Below are positions 43,209 to 53,917 of a stretch of DNA of 64,000 nucleotides, piece by piece. The notes under the pieces were generated by a model. It was given only the letters and a program-made list of their open reading frames with translations, ran no database searches and had not been told where the DNA came from. The stretch is from CAVQMC01 sp963713505 (GTDB lineage: Bacteria; Bacteroidota; Ignavibacteria; Ignavibacteriales; Ignavibacteriaceae): NCBI GenBank assembly GCA_963713505.1, contig CAVQMC010000012.1:1-64000 (forward strand), read 5' to 3'. Numbering within the stretch: position 1 is the stretch's first letter; each line of letters opens with the position of its first letter. Made by a program: the position numbers and the translations under genes.

Positions 43209-45131
43209 ATGATTAATAAACAAGATAAGATGAATAATAATAAAGAGGAAGATTCCGCAATAAGAGCGATCCTTGAAGGAACCTCTACACAAATCGGAAG
43301 CGAATTCTTTTCTGCTTTAGTAAAAAATTTATGCTTAGTTTTAAAGACAAGCGGTGCATGGGTTACCGAATATTCGGAAGAATCCCGCTTTTTAAAAGCA
43401 AATGCTTTTTGGTACAAAGACAGGTGGATAAAAGATTTCGGTTATAAAATTGACGGAACGCCATGCGAGCAAGTAATAGAAAAATCTAAGTTTTTATATA
43501 TCAAAGAAAATGTTCAAGAATATTTTCCTAATGGTCCTTCATTTGGTTTAAATGTTGTAAGCTATATGGGCGCACCTCTATTAAATGTTGACGGTAAAAC
43601 ACTCGGACTTTTAGGGGTTGTAGATGATAAACCCTTGCCTGAAAAGCAAAGTAATCCTGTGATATTTCAAATCTTTGCCTCAAGAGCATCCGCAGAAATG
43701 CAAAGGTTATATGCAGAAAAAGAGATTCAAGAAAAAGAACGAAAACTGCGCAGGCTTGTTAACAGTACCATGGATGGAATTATAGAACTTGATAAAGAAT
43801 TTAATATCAGCATGATAAATCCTGCCACTTTAAAATTATTTAAATGTGAATTAAAAGAGATTGTCGGAAAATGTTTTCTTGAACTATTATCTGATAAGAG
43901 TAAAACCTTATTTAAAAATTCTGTTAAAGAACTTGAAAAAATGCCTGAAGGCGAAAAAAGTATTTGGATTACCGACAACCTGGAAATTCATTGTAAAAAC
44001 GGTATAATGTTTCCTTCCGAAGCAACTGTTTCACTATATGAAGTCAATAATGAAAATTTTTACACTGTTATTTTAAGAAATGTAAATGACAAAATAGAAG
44101 CAGAGAAAAAAATACATTCGCTTGAAAACGAAACTGAATATTTAAAAGAAGAATTAAACTCAATAAATAGTTTTGAAGAAATAATCGGGCAGAGCCGGCC
44201 CATCATGAACCTGCTGCATGAAATTGATATGGTTGCAAAAGTAAATAGTACGGTTTTAATTTCCGGTGAAACCGGGACAGGCAAAGAGTTAGTTGCCCGT
44301 GCAATTTATACAATGAGTGCTAGAAAAGATAAACCTTTCGTAAAAGTAAATTGTGCGGCCATACCTTCTACATTAATAGAAAGTGAATTATTTGGTCATG
44401 TTCCCGGTGCCTTCACCGGAGCAACTAAAAAAAGAATTGGAAGATTTGAATTGGCTGATGGAGGTACAATTTTTTTAGATGAAATCGGGGATCTTCATTT
44501 AGATCTTCAATCAAAACTACTTAGAGTTTTACAAGAAGGTGAATTTGAACCAGTCGGCAGTTCAGAAACAAAAAAAGTTGATGTTCGTATTATTGCAGCT
44601 ACAAATCGTGATTTAAAGGAAGAAATAAAAAAAGGAAAATTCAGAGAAGATCTTTTTTATAGATTAAATGTATATCCCATTAAAGTTCCTCCGCTTCGTG
44701 AAAGAGGAAATGACATTATTAAATTGGCCAATGAATTCATTAAGAAAAGTTCAAGAAAATTAGGTATTGATTCTCCGAAGTTAACACAAGATTCTATGAA
44801 TAAATTAAAAAATTACAGCTGGCCCGGGAATGTCCGCGAACTTCAAAATATAATTGAAAGAGCTATGATCGTTTCGAAAAATGGAAAACTAAATATTGAA
44901 AATATGATCCCGAATGAATCTGCAAATCTACAAAGTGAAACATCAGCAGGTAATAAAGAAGATAAAATTCTTTCTCAGAATGAAATTTTAAAACTAGAAA
45001 AAGAAAATATTTTACGTGCATTGAAATCTACTAACTGGAAAATATCAGGTACAAATGGTGCAGCAAAGCTTTTAGGATTGCCTCCCACAACTTTGAATTC
45101 GAAAATTAAATCATATGGAATTAAAAAATAA
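43209..45131 (+). CDS. sigma-54-dependent GAF/PAS transcriptional activator
   Basis: The product has 640 residues. A GAF domain (about 15-170; SGAWVTEYSEESRFLKANAF, LNVDGKTLGLLGVVDDKPLP) is followed by a PAS domain (about 180-300; MDGIIELDKEFNISMINPAT). The AAA+ domain (about 320-550) has Walker A ISGETGTGKELVARAI, sigma-54 loop GHVPGAFTGA and Walker B GTIFLDEIGDL. A Fis-type helix-turn-helix ends it (GAAKLLGLPPTTLNSKIKSY). It is the second such regulator flanking the cytochrome/NifX block. Its target is unknown. Confidence 0.92.
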   Translation: MINKQDKMNNNKEEDSAIRAILEGTSTQIGSEFFSALVKNLCLVLKTSGAWVTEYSEESRFLKANAFWYKDRWIKDFGYKIDGTPCEQVIEKSKFLYIKENVQEYFPNGPSFGLNVVSYMGAPLLNVDGKTLGLLGVVDDKPLPEKQSNPVIFQIFASRASAEMQRLYAEKEIQEKERKLRRLVNSTMDGIIELDKEFNISMINPATLKLFKCELKEIVGKCFLELLSDKSKTLFKNSVKELEKMPEGEKSIWITDNLEIHCKNGIMFPSEATVSLYEVNNENFYTVILRNVNDKIEAEKKIHSLENETEYLKEELNSINSFEEIIGQSRPIMNLLHEIDMVAKVNSTVLISGETGTGKELVARAIYTMSARKDKPFVKVNCAAIPSTLIESELFGHVPGAFTGATKKRIGRFELADGGTIFLDEIGDLHLDLQSKLLRVLQEGEFEPVGSSETKKVDVRIIAATNRDLKEEIKKGKFREDLFYRLNVYPIKVPPLRERGNDIIKLANEFIKKSSRKLGIDSPKLTQDSMNKLKNYSWPGNVRELQNIIERAMIVSKNGKLNIENMIPNESANLQSETSAGNKEDKILSQNEILKLEKENILRALKSTNWKISGTNGAAKLLGLPPTTLNSKIKSYGIKK

Positions 45132-45158
45132 TAACATCAGCTTATTTTAATTAGTTGC

Positions 45159-47149
45159 ATGAAATTAATTTTAAATAACCGGTTCCTGCTTTTCGCAGTT
45201 TTTTTTTCTTTTTATTCAGTCGTTTATGCAAGGACTTTGAAGTTATTCAATTCTCCTCAAATCACAAGAAAATCCCATTCCGTTTTTGGTAATAATTATA
45301 AAGACAGTATAAATTATCTCATAAAAGTTGGTGAAAAGTTTGAACAAACTTACCCAGATTCTGCCTGGTTTTATTTCGAAAAAGCATACAAGTTAGCATT
45401 ACTGAACAATGATAAAAAAAGTTTAAGCCTTTTTATTTCAAATGCAATTCGGCTTTTGAATAATGAAGGTAAATATGAAAAAGCCCTCGCACTCGGACAG
45501 AAAATGATTTCTATTGGGAGTGAAATTCAAGATACTGTTATATTAATAAAAGGCTTAAATGATGCAGCCAATGAATTTGAATATTTAGGAGATTTACAAC
45601 AAGCTTCTGAAAATTATATAAAAGCTCTTAACCTTTCTGAAAAATTAGGGAACTTTAAATTCCAGCAAAAACTTAATAACAATATTGCCTCGATTTATAT
45701 TGAATTAAAAGATTATCCTCATGCACATATTTACGCGAATAATGCATTTAAGATGGATGAAATAACTAAAAATCCAGCTGAACTTGGAAGCAGTTTAATA
45801 AATCTTGGAATATCGGAAATTCATCTTAAAAAATATTTTTCTGCGCTCGAACATTTTAATCGTGCTATTTCCATTAGCAGACAAGTAAAAGATATTACAC
45901 TTAATTTCGATGCAAAGCTAAACAGAGGGATAATTTTTACAAAACAAAATAAACTTCAACAAGCATGGAATGATTATGAATCAGTACATTTAAAATCAGA
46001 AAAATTAAATATGCCTGATTATAATTTGTATGCTTTGTTTTCTTTAGCAGGGATTTATCAATTGAGACATAATTATAAAAAAGCCGCAGAGATGACAAAA
46101 CAGGCAATTTTAATCGGGAAAAAAATGAACGCTCCGAATGAACTTCAAGAAATGTATGATACTCTTTCTGTTCTTTCGGAAAAGTTAGGTGATCCGGTTA
46201 ATGCTTTAAAATATAGAAAAGCTTACGAAGTTTTAAAAGATTCAATTTCAAATGCTGAAGTGAGAGACAATATCAACAGTCTTCAAATAAAATATAATGC
46301 TGCACAAAAAGACAAACAAATCGCTGAACAGAATCTTAGAATACAAGAAAATCAGTCTACAATAGATAAAGAAAACATTCTGCTGATTTTTTCAGCCATA
46401 TTCATTTTTATATTAATAATTCTTGTCATAATTAGTTATAGATTTTACATGCAAAAAAAGTTACTTCATGAACAATCGATTATTAATTTTAAAAAGAACA
46501 GGAGGTAATCCGGCTGAAAGCAATTATGCAGGGCAAAGAAGCTGAACGAAAACGAATTGCCGGAGAAATGCATGACGATATTGGTTCTTCTCTAACAACA
46601 ATAATGTATTTAAGTAATAATTTAAATAGTAATGATGAACAGCTTAAGAATAAAACTATAAATAAAATTACAACAACTGCCGGTTTCGTTGTAGATAAAA
46701 TGAATGAGATAATTTGGTCTATGAATAAAGAATATGATACTCTTGAAGATTTAATCACTTACATTCGATATAATACTGTTCAGTTATTGGAGAATTTTAA
46801 TATGAATTACAAATTCAAAATTCCATCGGAAATTCCTTCTATTTCATTAAGCGGCGAAAAGCGCAGGAATATTTATCTTGTTGTTAAAGAAGCTGTTCAT
46901 AATATAATTAAACATGCGGAAGCAACGGAAGCAGAGATTGAATTTATTATTGACGGTAATATTAAAATTAATATAATTGACAACGGAAAAGGTTTTGATG
47001 AAACAGAACATTCAAAATTCGGAAACGGTTTAAAGAATATGAAAAGCAGAATGGAAACTATCGGAGGAAGGTTTTCAATTTTTTGTAACGGTAAAACAAA
47101 TATTACTATTTCTCTTCCACTTTATGATTTATCGATTAAACCTGATTAA
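45159..47149 (+). pseudogene. TPR-repeat NarX-type sensor histidine kinase, split by one frameshift
   Basis: The reconstructed protein has about 663 residues. After a signal/anchor come about eight TPR repeats (about 50-370; GLNDAANEFEYLGDLQQASE, NLGISEIHLKKYFSALEHFN). A helix near 405-425 (ILLIFSAIFIFILIILVIIS) crosses the membrane. The first frame stops at 46508. One added A in the run near 46492 continues it as EQEVIRLKAIMQGKEAERKR and IAGEMHDDIGSSLTTIMYLS, the HisKA_3 phospho-His box, then the ATPase domain (VKEAVHNIIKHAEA, DNGKGFDE, GNGLKNMKSRMETIGG). It pairs with the regulator 53 bases downstream. Signal unknown. Confidence 0.88.
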
Positions 47150-47202
47150 TTATGACAAATGTTATAGTGATAGTTGTCTGCAAATTCATTAAATAGATCA
47201 TC

Positions 47203-47835
47203 ATGAAAAAAATAATTTCTGTTTGTGTTATTGAAGATATTGGTGAAATTAGGATTTCTTTAAAAAATTTAATCGATAATTCCGAAGAATTCTTATGCTT
47301 TGGAATTTATGAAAATGCAGAAGAAGCATTCAATGATTTGTCGGAACAAAAACCGGACGTTTATATTGTTGATATAAATCTTCCAGGGATGAGCGGAATA
47401 GAATTCATAAGAAAAATTAAAAATAAATGTCCCGGCACTCAATTTATGATGTTTACAATTTATGAAGACAGCGACTCAGTTTTTGAAGCTTTGACAGCGG
47501 GAGCGAACGGTTATTTACTTAAAAACACGCCTCAAAACAAAATCCTTGCACATATAAAAGAATTATATGAAGGCGGATCACCGATGAGCATGCAGATAGC
47601 CAGAAAAGTTGTAACCGCATTTCAGAAATCAGAACAAGGACAAAATATTGAGAACTTATCTTCACGTGAAAAAGAAGTTCTGCAATTATTGTCAAAAGGT
47701 TTTTTATATAAGGAAATCGGGGAAAAACTGAATATTTCAACCGGCACAGTGCGCCAGCATATTCATAAAATTTATGAAAAACTTCATGTTCAGAACAGGA
47801 CGGAAGCAGTTAATAAGTTTTACGGAAAAGAATAA
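47203..47835 (+). CDS. NarL/FixJ-family response regulator
   Basis: The product has 210 residues. The receiver domain (1-125) has acidic VIEDIGEI, phospho-Asp in VDINLPGMSGIEFI, Thr in MMFTIYEDSD and Lys in GYLLKNTP. The LuxR-type helix-turn-helix (about 148-205) reads LSSREKEVLQLLSKGFLYKE and ISTGTVRQHIHKIYEKL. It is encoded just after the TPR histidine kinase, its likely partner, and would switch target genes on phosphorylation. Targets unknown. It converges with the monooxygenase gene with three bases between them. Confidence 0.92.
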   Translation: MKKIISVCVIEDIGEIRISLKNLIDNSEEFLCFGIYENAEEAFNDLSEQKPDVYIVDINLPGMSGIEFIRKIKNKCPGTQFMMFTIYEDSDSVFEALTAGANGYLLKNTPQNKILAHIKELYEGGSPMSMQIARKVVTAFQKSEQGQNIENLSSREKEVLQLLSKGFLYKEIGEKLNISTGTVRQHIHKIYEKLHVQNRTEAVNKFYGKE

Positions 47836-47838
47836 ATT

Positions 47839-48927
47839 TTATGCTTTATTTTTAAATCCAGAATTATTCGTTATAAAATTAATTATAAATTCCGCATCTT
47901 TTTTCACTCCTCCAAGTAAAGAAGAGCTGATTGTGTGCTGAAAATGCAGCCCGAGAAAATAAATTCCAGGTTCCTTATTAATTATTCCTCTTGTGTGAAT
48001 TGGAAATCCGTTTTCATTAAAAATGTTAAGTTTAATCCAATTAAAATTATTTTTAAATCCGGTGCACCATATTATATTTTCTATTTCTAATGGAATACTT
48101 TTTTCGGTAATTGGAAATCCGTTTTTTACACCAATGGTTCTTCCAATTCTTTTAACTCCGGATTTAATCATCTTTTTATAAGTCGGTCGTAATGCTAAAT
48201 CTCCGTGCCTGTAACTTACTGCTTTAACAATTTTACCTAAAAAAGTTTTGGTTGGAATTTTAAATATTGTCGGCGCCAAAAAATGATAAATATCTATACC
48301 AAATAATTTTCTTGGAAATGTGCCTGTATCCGGACCGGAAAGCCACACTATTCTTTTGATTTCACTTTCATTTTTAATTTCTGTTGAAATCTGCAAACCG
48401 GAGCTTCCCGCTCCGACAACTAAAACATTTCCTTCTTTTAGTTGATTTGGATTTTTATAGAAGCTTGAATGAATTTGAAAAACAGATTCTGAAATATCTT
48501 TGGAAAATTCCGGAATAAAAGGAGTTTGAAAAGCTCCGGCTGCTACAATTACATTTTTAGTATGATAAATTTCCGTTTTAGTTTTAATTGAAAATAAATT
48601 TCCATCTCTGACAATTTCAATTACTTCATTATTAAATTTAATAGGTAACTTAAATTCCTTTGAATATGTTTCTAAAAAATCGCCGGTTTCATTTTTGTCA
48701 GGTAAATAATCAGGATCTTCAGATAGAAAGCTCATTCCCGGTAAATTATTATAAAAAGCAGGAGTAAATAATTTTAAAGAGTCCCATCTTTTTCTCCAAT
48801 TATCACCAACTCTGTTATCCTTTGTAAGTACAACAAAATTTTGGTCGGCCTTTTTTAGATAATATGCTGCAGATAATCCGGCCTGTCCGGAACCTATTAT
48901 AATAGTGTCAAAATTAAAATTTTTCAT
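47839..48927 (-). CDS. flavin-containing monooxygenase (CzcO/YUCCA-like)
   Basis: The product has about 362 residues. FDTIIIGSGQAGLSAAYYLK is the FAD-binding Rossmann motif, and VLVVGAGSSGLQISTEI the NADPH motif. IENIIWCTGFKNNFNWI matches the conserved ATG-like segment near the C-terminus of class B flavoproteins. I prefer the ATG at 48927 (MKNFNFDTIIIG), because the FAD motif then begins at a normal distance; the open frame extends upstream without resemblance to the family. Substrate is unknown. Named CzcO in some genomes, without proof of function. Confidence 0.85.
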   Translation of the reverse strand: MKNFNFDTIIIGSGQAGLSAAYYLKKADQNFVVLTKDNRVGDNWRKRWDSLKLFTPAFYNNLPGMSFLSEDPDYLPDKNETGDFLETYSKEFKLPIKFNNEVIEIVRDGNLFSIKTKTEIYHTKNVIVAAGAFQTPFIPEFSKDISESVFQIHSSFYKNPNQLKEGNVLVVGAGSSGLQISTEIKNESEIKRIVWLSGPDTGTFPRKLFGIDIYHFLAPTIFKIPTKTFLGKIVKAVSYRHGDLALRPTYKKMIKSGVKRIGRTIGVKNGFPITEKSIPLEIENIIWCTGFKNNFNWIKLNIFNENGFPIHTRGIINKEPGIYFLGLHFQHTISSSLLGGVKKDAEFIINFITNNSGFKNKA

Positions 48928-49126
48928 TGAATCCATAATGTTTCCAGTAAAATAACAATTGATTTCGGATTCATCAATAGTACATATGTTATACAAGATT
49001 TAGTATAAACATTCTATAACATATGTTCTATTGAGACACCTGTTTTTGTGTTTTAATTTTGCAGCTGAGATTGACGATCATTCTTCCTTTAAATCATTTG
49101 TTAAACAATTATTGAAATTAGCAACA

Positions 49127-49816
49127 ATGGAATTATACGAACAAAAAAGTAAAAGCATACCACAAAAAATTTTAATTCATTTACTGGAAATTCTTTTTTT
49201 ATTTCTTTCTTACTGGATACTTTTTATGAATGGAGGAAAATTTTTCCAAAACCAGTTAGGAATTTATAATGCACAAAATGCAATTGACAGAAGGACAATA
49301 ATATTTACTTTCAACTTAGTAATATTTATAAGACTTGCGTTTATGATGTTCTTCCTACTAAGAAGAAAAATACCATGGGAAGAAAGTTTAAGTGTTCCTT
49401 TTGCGTTTGCACTTTATTATATAGGATTTTCCCTATTTGTTTTACCAATTAATAAACCAATCGATAAACTGGATTACCTTGCAATATTAATTTTCATCGA
49501 GGGAAGTTTTATAAATACAACATCGGAAATTCTAAGAAGTATCTGGAAACGGAATCCGGACAACAAAGGCAAATTATATACAAGAGGTTTTTTCAGGTTC
49601 TCAATGCATATAAATTATTTTGGCGATTTGCTTTGGGTAACTGCTTATTCTTTAATAACCAGAAACTGGTTTTCAATTACGATACCGGTTTTCCTTTTCT
49701 GTTTTTTTGCTTTTTACAACATACCCAAGCTAGATAAATATTTAAATGAAAAATACGGCAATCAATTTGATCACTATTCGAAAACAACAAAAAAGTTTAT
49801 TCCGTTTATTTATTAA
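49127..49816 (+). CDS. DUF1295 / steroid-reductase-like membrane protein
   Basis: The product has 229 residues with about six membrane helices. The C-terminal signature reads LYTRGFFRFSMHINYFGDLL and LNEKYGNQFDHYSKTTKKFI, which matches the DUF1295/ICMT-like fold (R-x-P/S-x-Y-x-G motif followed by YGxxFxxY). Relatives are membrane reductases or methyltransferases. I chose the ATG at 49127 because upstream residues lack membrane or family character. Reaction not predictable. Confidence 0.72.
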   Translation: MELYEQKSKSIPQKILIHLLEILFLFLSYWILFMNGGKFFQNQLGIYNAQNAIDRRTIIFTFNLVIFIRLAFMMFFLLRRKIPWEESLSVPFAFALYYIGFSLFVLPINKPIDKLDYLAILIFIEGSFINTTSEILRSIWKRNPDNKGKLYTRGFFRFSMHINYFGDLLWVTAYSLITRNWFSITIPVFLFCFFAFYNIPKLDKYLNEKYGNQFDHYSKTTKKFIPFIY

Positions 49817-49849
49817 TACCTCAGTTGAAAAGTTAAAGGAAAGATTTTT

Positions 49850-50768
49850 ATGAATAATTCTAAACTAAACTTAAAAGAAAATAGTAAAAATTTAATAAAA
49901 TCATTTTTAATTTCATTTATATTAATACTAATTATATCTCCGCAATTAATTTGCCAGGTTCCAAATAGCGGATTTGAAAACTGGACAAACGGAAATCCCG
50001 ACGGCTGGGTTACAGATAATGATCCGGCTGATGGAATTATACCTGTAACTCCCACAACTACTGCACATTCCGGAAGTTATGCCTTGGAAGGAGCAGTAGT
50101 TTCAGACCAGGGTTTTTCCATAAATCCTCTGATCCAAACTGTATTTCCATACCATGAAAGACCAATTAATTTCTCAGGTTATTATAAGTTTAATTCTGTT
50201 GGTGCAGACTCAATGGTAATCTTAGTTTCGTTGGGAAGTTCACAGGACAGCGCAGGAGCCGGAGGAGGCGGAAGTATGGTAGTAAAAAATACAGTTAACA
50301 ACTATACGGAATTTAATATTCCTATTTACTGGGTTTCTCAAAATCCTCCCGACTCTTGCGTAATTTCAGTTACTATTTATCCTCAATCACTTCTTTCACA
50401 TGTCGGGACAAAATATGAAATTGATGATCTTTCATTAACTAATAATACCACGAATGTTTCTTACAATTCCGATGAACTTCCCGATAATTTTTATTTAAGT
50501 CAGAATTATCCAAATCCGTTTAATCCTTCCACTAAAATTCGGATTTCGGATTGCAGAATCCGGATTTGTAACACTAAAAGTTTATAATATTCTTGGAAAA
50601 CAGGTAGCATCACTTGTTAATGGAAACAAAACTGCAGGAAATTATGAGGTTGATTTTCACGCATCAAATCTCCCCAGCGGAGTATATTTTTATAGATTAA
50701 CTGTCCTTTCAGCTGATAATCAGTACGAAAAATTTTCAAGCGTAAAGAAAATGCTGCTTCTTAAATAG
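49850..50768 (+). pseudogene. secreted T9SS-sorted protein, one frameshift in the sorting domain
   Basis: The reconstructed product has about 305 residues. The signal peptide (about 18-36) ends ISPQLICQ. An N-terminal beta-sandwich (NSGFENWTNGNPDGWVTDND, TTTAHSGSYALEGAVV) resembles carbohydrate-binding or PCMD-like jelly rolls. The type IX sorting domain starts YLSQNYPNPFNPSTKI. The frame then shifts; reading one T fewer at 50538-50542 gives GFRIAESGFVTLKVYNILGK and, to the stop at 50768, SGVYFYRLTV and KKMLLLK. The neighbouring gene carries almost the same segment unbroken at 52810-52870, confirming the indel. Ligand unknown. Confidence 0.85.
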
Positions 50769-50797
50769 ATATACGAAATAAAAATACAGGCAGAACA

Positions 50798-53047
50798 ATG
50801 AAATATATTTTCAGATTAGTTTTTGTTATATCATTTGGTTTAATTTTGTTTATCCAATCAGTACAAGCTGCTGTTAATAAGCATAACATAAAAATGAACT
50901 TGAAGCATTCTCCAAAAATTAAAAAAATAATTTCGAAGTCAGAAAACAGCAATCTATCTTTAGTAGGAAGATGGGCCTACGGTTCTTGTTATGCTGTAAA
51001 GACATCCGGAAATTATGCATTGACAGGAAACGGATCAACATTGGATATTGTTAATATTAGTAATCCTGTTTCCCCGCAATTAAAATCGGAACTGGCAACT
51101 CCCTCTGTAGTAGAAGATATTTGCGTAAAAAATAATTATGCTTATGTTGCTGACGAATTTGCCGGATTAAGAATAATCGATATATCAAATCCCTCGACTC
51201 CTTTGGAAAAAGGTTCTTATGATAACGGTAATGAAGCAGCGGCAATTTTTGTAAATAATAATTATGCATATCTGGCAAACGGTTATAATGGTTTGCAGAT
51301 TGTTGATATAAGCAATCCTTCTAACCCTGTTCCCAAAGGTGCTTTACAAACAAGCAGTTATGCCAGAGGAATTTTTGTTAATGGAAATTACGCTTACCTT
51401 GCTGTTAGCGACAGCGGAATGAAAGTAATTGATATAAGCAACCCTAACTCACCGGAAGAAGTTGGATCATTTTCTTCAAATAACATTTTAAGTCCCGATA
51501 ATGCTTCGGGTGTTTTTGTCTCGGGAAATTATGCTTATTTAGCTGATGGTCTTAACGGACTTTTAGTTTTGGATATTAGTAATCCTCAAACTCCAAACGA
51601 AGTTTCCTATTTTTATGATATTAATGATATTGAAAACGATCTGGATGTTTTTATAAATGGAAACACTGCTTTTATTTCAGATGATGTTAATGGATTAAAA
51701 ATTGTTGATATAAGTAATCCGTTAAATCCTACAGAAATCGCAGTCTATAATTCGGAAAGTTTAGTTTCAAGATCTGTTAAAAATGGAGATTACGTTTATT
51801 TAGCTGCCGGTAATAAAGGAATGGAAATTTTAAATGTCAGCAACCCAACGGTACCGATTGAAGCTGGTGATTTCCAAACAGCTGGCGGCGAAGCGGTCGG
51901 CGTCAGTATTCAAGAAAGTAATGCATATATTGCCGACGGTGATTATGGAATAAAGGTTATTGATATTAGTAATCCTCACTTCCCTATTGAAAAAGGTGAA
52001 ATACATAACGGCAGTTATGCATGGAGAACAAAATTCAAAAATAATTATTTATACACAGCCGATGGTTACGACGGATTAAGAATTACCAATATTAGCAGCC
52101 CTTCAGTTCCGATCGATGAAGGGAATTATAATCCGGGTGGTTATGCCAGTGGACTTTTTATCTCAGGAAATGATTTGTTTCTTGCAGATGGTACTGCAGG
52201 TTTGTCAATTTTTAATATCTTAAATCCTATTTCTCCTTCTTATATAGTTGACGGATTTTTAAACGAATATGCAGAAAATGATTTAGATATTGCTGTAAAA
52301 AATAATTATTCTTACTTAGCCGGGGGTGGTTCTGACATTCTTAGAATAGATGATATTTCAAATATTTTCTCTCCAAATATGGTGGGATTATTTAATCAGT
52401 TTGATGATTCACACTGCATATTTATTTCCGGAAATTATGTTTATATCGGTGGAAACTTTGGAATGTATATAATTAATATAACTAATCCGAACAATCCGGC
52501 TGAAACAGGATATTTCAACACAGGAGATAATGTTGTTGGAATTGATGTTTCCGGAAACTATGCATATTTAGCATGCGGCTACTCCGGTTTATATATGGTT
52601 AATATTTCTAATCCTGCAAATCCTACAGAAGCAGGATATTATGATACGAAAGATTATGCTTTCGATGTTAAATCTGTTGGAAGTTATGTTTATGTTGCAA
52701 ACTTTGACGGAGGATTGGATATTTTACAAAACACGCTTATTTCAAGTGTTAAAAATGATAATAATTTTCCTACTGATTTTTCACTTTCACAGAATTATCC
52801 GAATCCGTTTAACCCCACAACCAAAATCGGATTTCGGATTGCGAATTTTAGTTTTGTAACATTGAATGTTTATGATGAACTTGGAAGAAAAGTTGAAACA
52901 CTTCTTAATGAATACAAACCTGCCGGTAAATATCAAGTTAATTTTGATGCCTCTAAGTTATCAAGCGGAATTTATTTTTATCGTTTAACTGCAGATTATT
53001 CTAATGGAAACTATAATAAAATTAAGAAAATGATTCTGCTAAAATGA
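50798..53047 (+). CDS. secreted LVIVD-repeat beta-propeller with T9SS sorting domain
   Basis: The product has 749 residues. The signal peptide (1-25) ends VQAA. About fourteen LVIVD repeats of 40-45 residues follow, each like NNYAYLANGYNGLQIVDISN followed by Pro (about 65-650). They should form one or two beta-propellers. The last 85 residues are the type IX sorting domain (SLSQNYPNPFNPTTKIGFRI, NFDASKLSSGIYFYRL, KKMILLK). It lies 29 bases after another T9SS cargo gene and is probably cotranscribed. Surface role unknown. Confidence 0.93.
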   Translation: MKYIFRLVFVISFGLILFIQSVQAAVNKHNIKMNLKHSPKIKKIISKSENSNLSLVGRWAYGSCYAVKTSGNYALTGNGSTLDIVNISNPVSPQLKSELATPSVVEDICVKNNYAYVADEFAGLRIIDISNPSTPLEKGSYDNGNEAAAIFVNNNYAYLANGYNGLQIVDISNPSNPVPKGALQTSSYARGIFVNGNYAYLAVSDSGMKVIDISNPNSPEEVGSFSSNNILSPDNASGVFVSGNYAYLADGLNGLLVLDISNPQTPNEVSYFYDINDIENDLDVFINGNTAFISDDVNGLKIVDISNPLNPTEIAVYNSESLVSRSVKNGDYVYLAAGNKGMEILNVSNPTVPIEAGDFQTAGGEAVGVSIQESNAYIADGDYGIKVIDISNPHFPIEKGEIHNGSYAWRTKFKNNYLYTADGYDGLRITNISSPSVPIDEGNYNPGGYASGLFISGNDLFLADGTAGLSIFNILNPISPSYIVDGFLNEYAENDLDIAVKNNYSYLAGGGSDILRIDDISNIFSPNMVGLFNQFDDSHCIFISGNYVYIGGNFGMYIINITNPNNPAETGYFNTGDNVVGIDVSGNYAYLACGYSGLYMVNISNPANPTEAGYYDTKDYAFDVKSVGSYVYVANFDGGLDILQNTLISSVKNDNNFPTDFSLSQNYPNPFNPTTKIGFRIANFSFVTLNVYDELGRKVETLLNEYKPAGKYQVNFDASKLSSGIYFYRLTADYSNGNYNKIKKMILLK

Positions 53048-53266
53048 TTTATTGATATAAACGCTTTTTATTTCTGAACTATAGTTTTTCTCACTAACTT
53101 ATTTTCGTCAATAACATTTACGGATTTTCGCCATTTACGAAATCTCGTAAATCATTAAATTCCAATTTTCTTTTATTATCAAGCAAAAATCAAACTTTAC
53201 CAAAGAATTTTATATGGCACTAAGTATGTATTTTATAAAATATCATTCGTAATTACACAAGTTCCA

Positions 53267-53836
53267 ATGAATAAATATAAAACAGTGAACGGTATAGATA
53301 TTAATGAATTAAACAAATTGATAAAAGTAACAGATGAAGATCCTGCTCGTGAAAATTTTTGGTTTAATGTGAATAATACGTGGATGAATGGAGTTCACAG
53401 CAGATCAATTATTAAAAGTTTTTATAACAACGGTAAAAAAGATTTCACACGACGTTTTCCTTTTATATTTGAAATTGATCAGCCGCTTATATTATTAGGA
53501 AAAAATTATGGTCCCACGCCAATCGAATATATATTAAATGCATTTGCCGGATGTTTAACAAATGCTATTGTTTTTTATGCTTCGGAAAAAGGGATTGTCA
53601 TTGATGATATAGAATCAGAAATAAGCGGGAATTTCAATTTAAGATACATGTTAGGACTTTACAATGAAAACGAAGATCAAGATAATAACATTAAAATTAC
53701 TTTTAACATTACAGGAAAAAATTTATCCGATAATGAAAAAATTTTATTATGTGAATTTGCTAAAAAATCCTCTGCAGTATATAAAATAATAACTAATCCA
53801 TTTCCTGTAGAAATTTCTGTAAACAACAAAGGTTGA
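53267..53836 (+). CDS. OsmC-family peroxiredoxin-like protein
   Basis: The product has 189 residues. PLILLGKNYGPTPIEYILNA followed by FAGCLTNAIVFYASEKGI holds the first redox Cys in the usual central helix, and EKILLCEFAKKSSAVYKIIT holds the second. This matches the YhfA/OsmC subfamily of thiol peroxidases or detoxification proteins. The N-terminal 70 residues (VNNTWMNGVHSRSIIKSFYN) form the expected beta-meander. Cytoplasmic. No operon partner is evident. Peroxide substrate is inference. Confidence 0.85.
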   Translation: MNKYKTVNGIDINELNKLIKVTDEDPARENFWFNVNNTWMNGVHSRSIIKSFYNNGKKDFTRRFPFIFEIDQPLILLGKNYGPTPIEYILNAFAGCLTNAIVFYASEKGIVIDDIESEISGNFNLRYMLGLYNENEDQDNNIKITFNITGKNLSDNEKILLCEFAKKSSAVYKIITNPFPVEISVNNKG

Positions 53837-53917
53837 TTTATTTCAGTTTGCATACTAAAAAAATAAAATATTTCATTTAAGTCATAATTTAAATTATAAA
53901 TTAAATAAGGAGATCGT

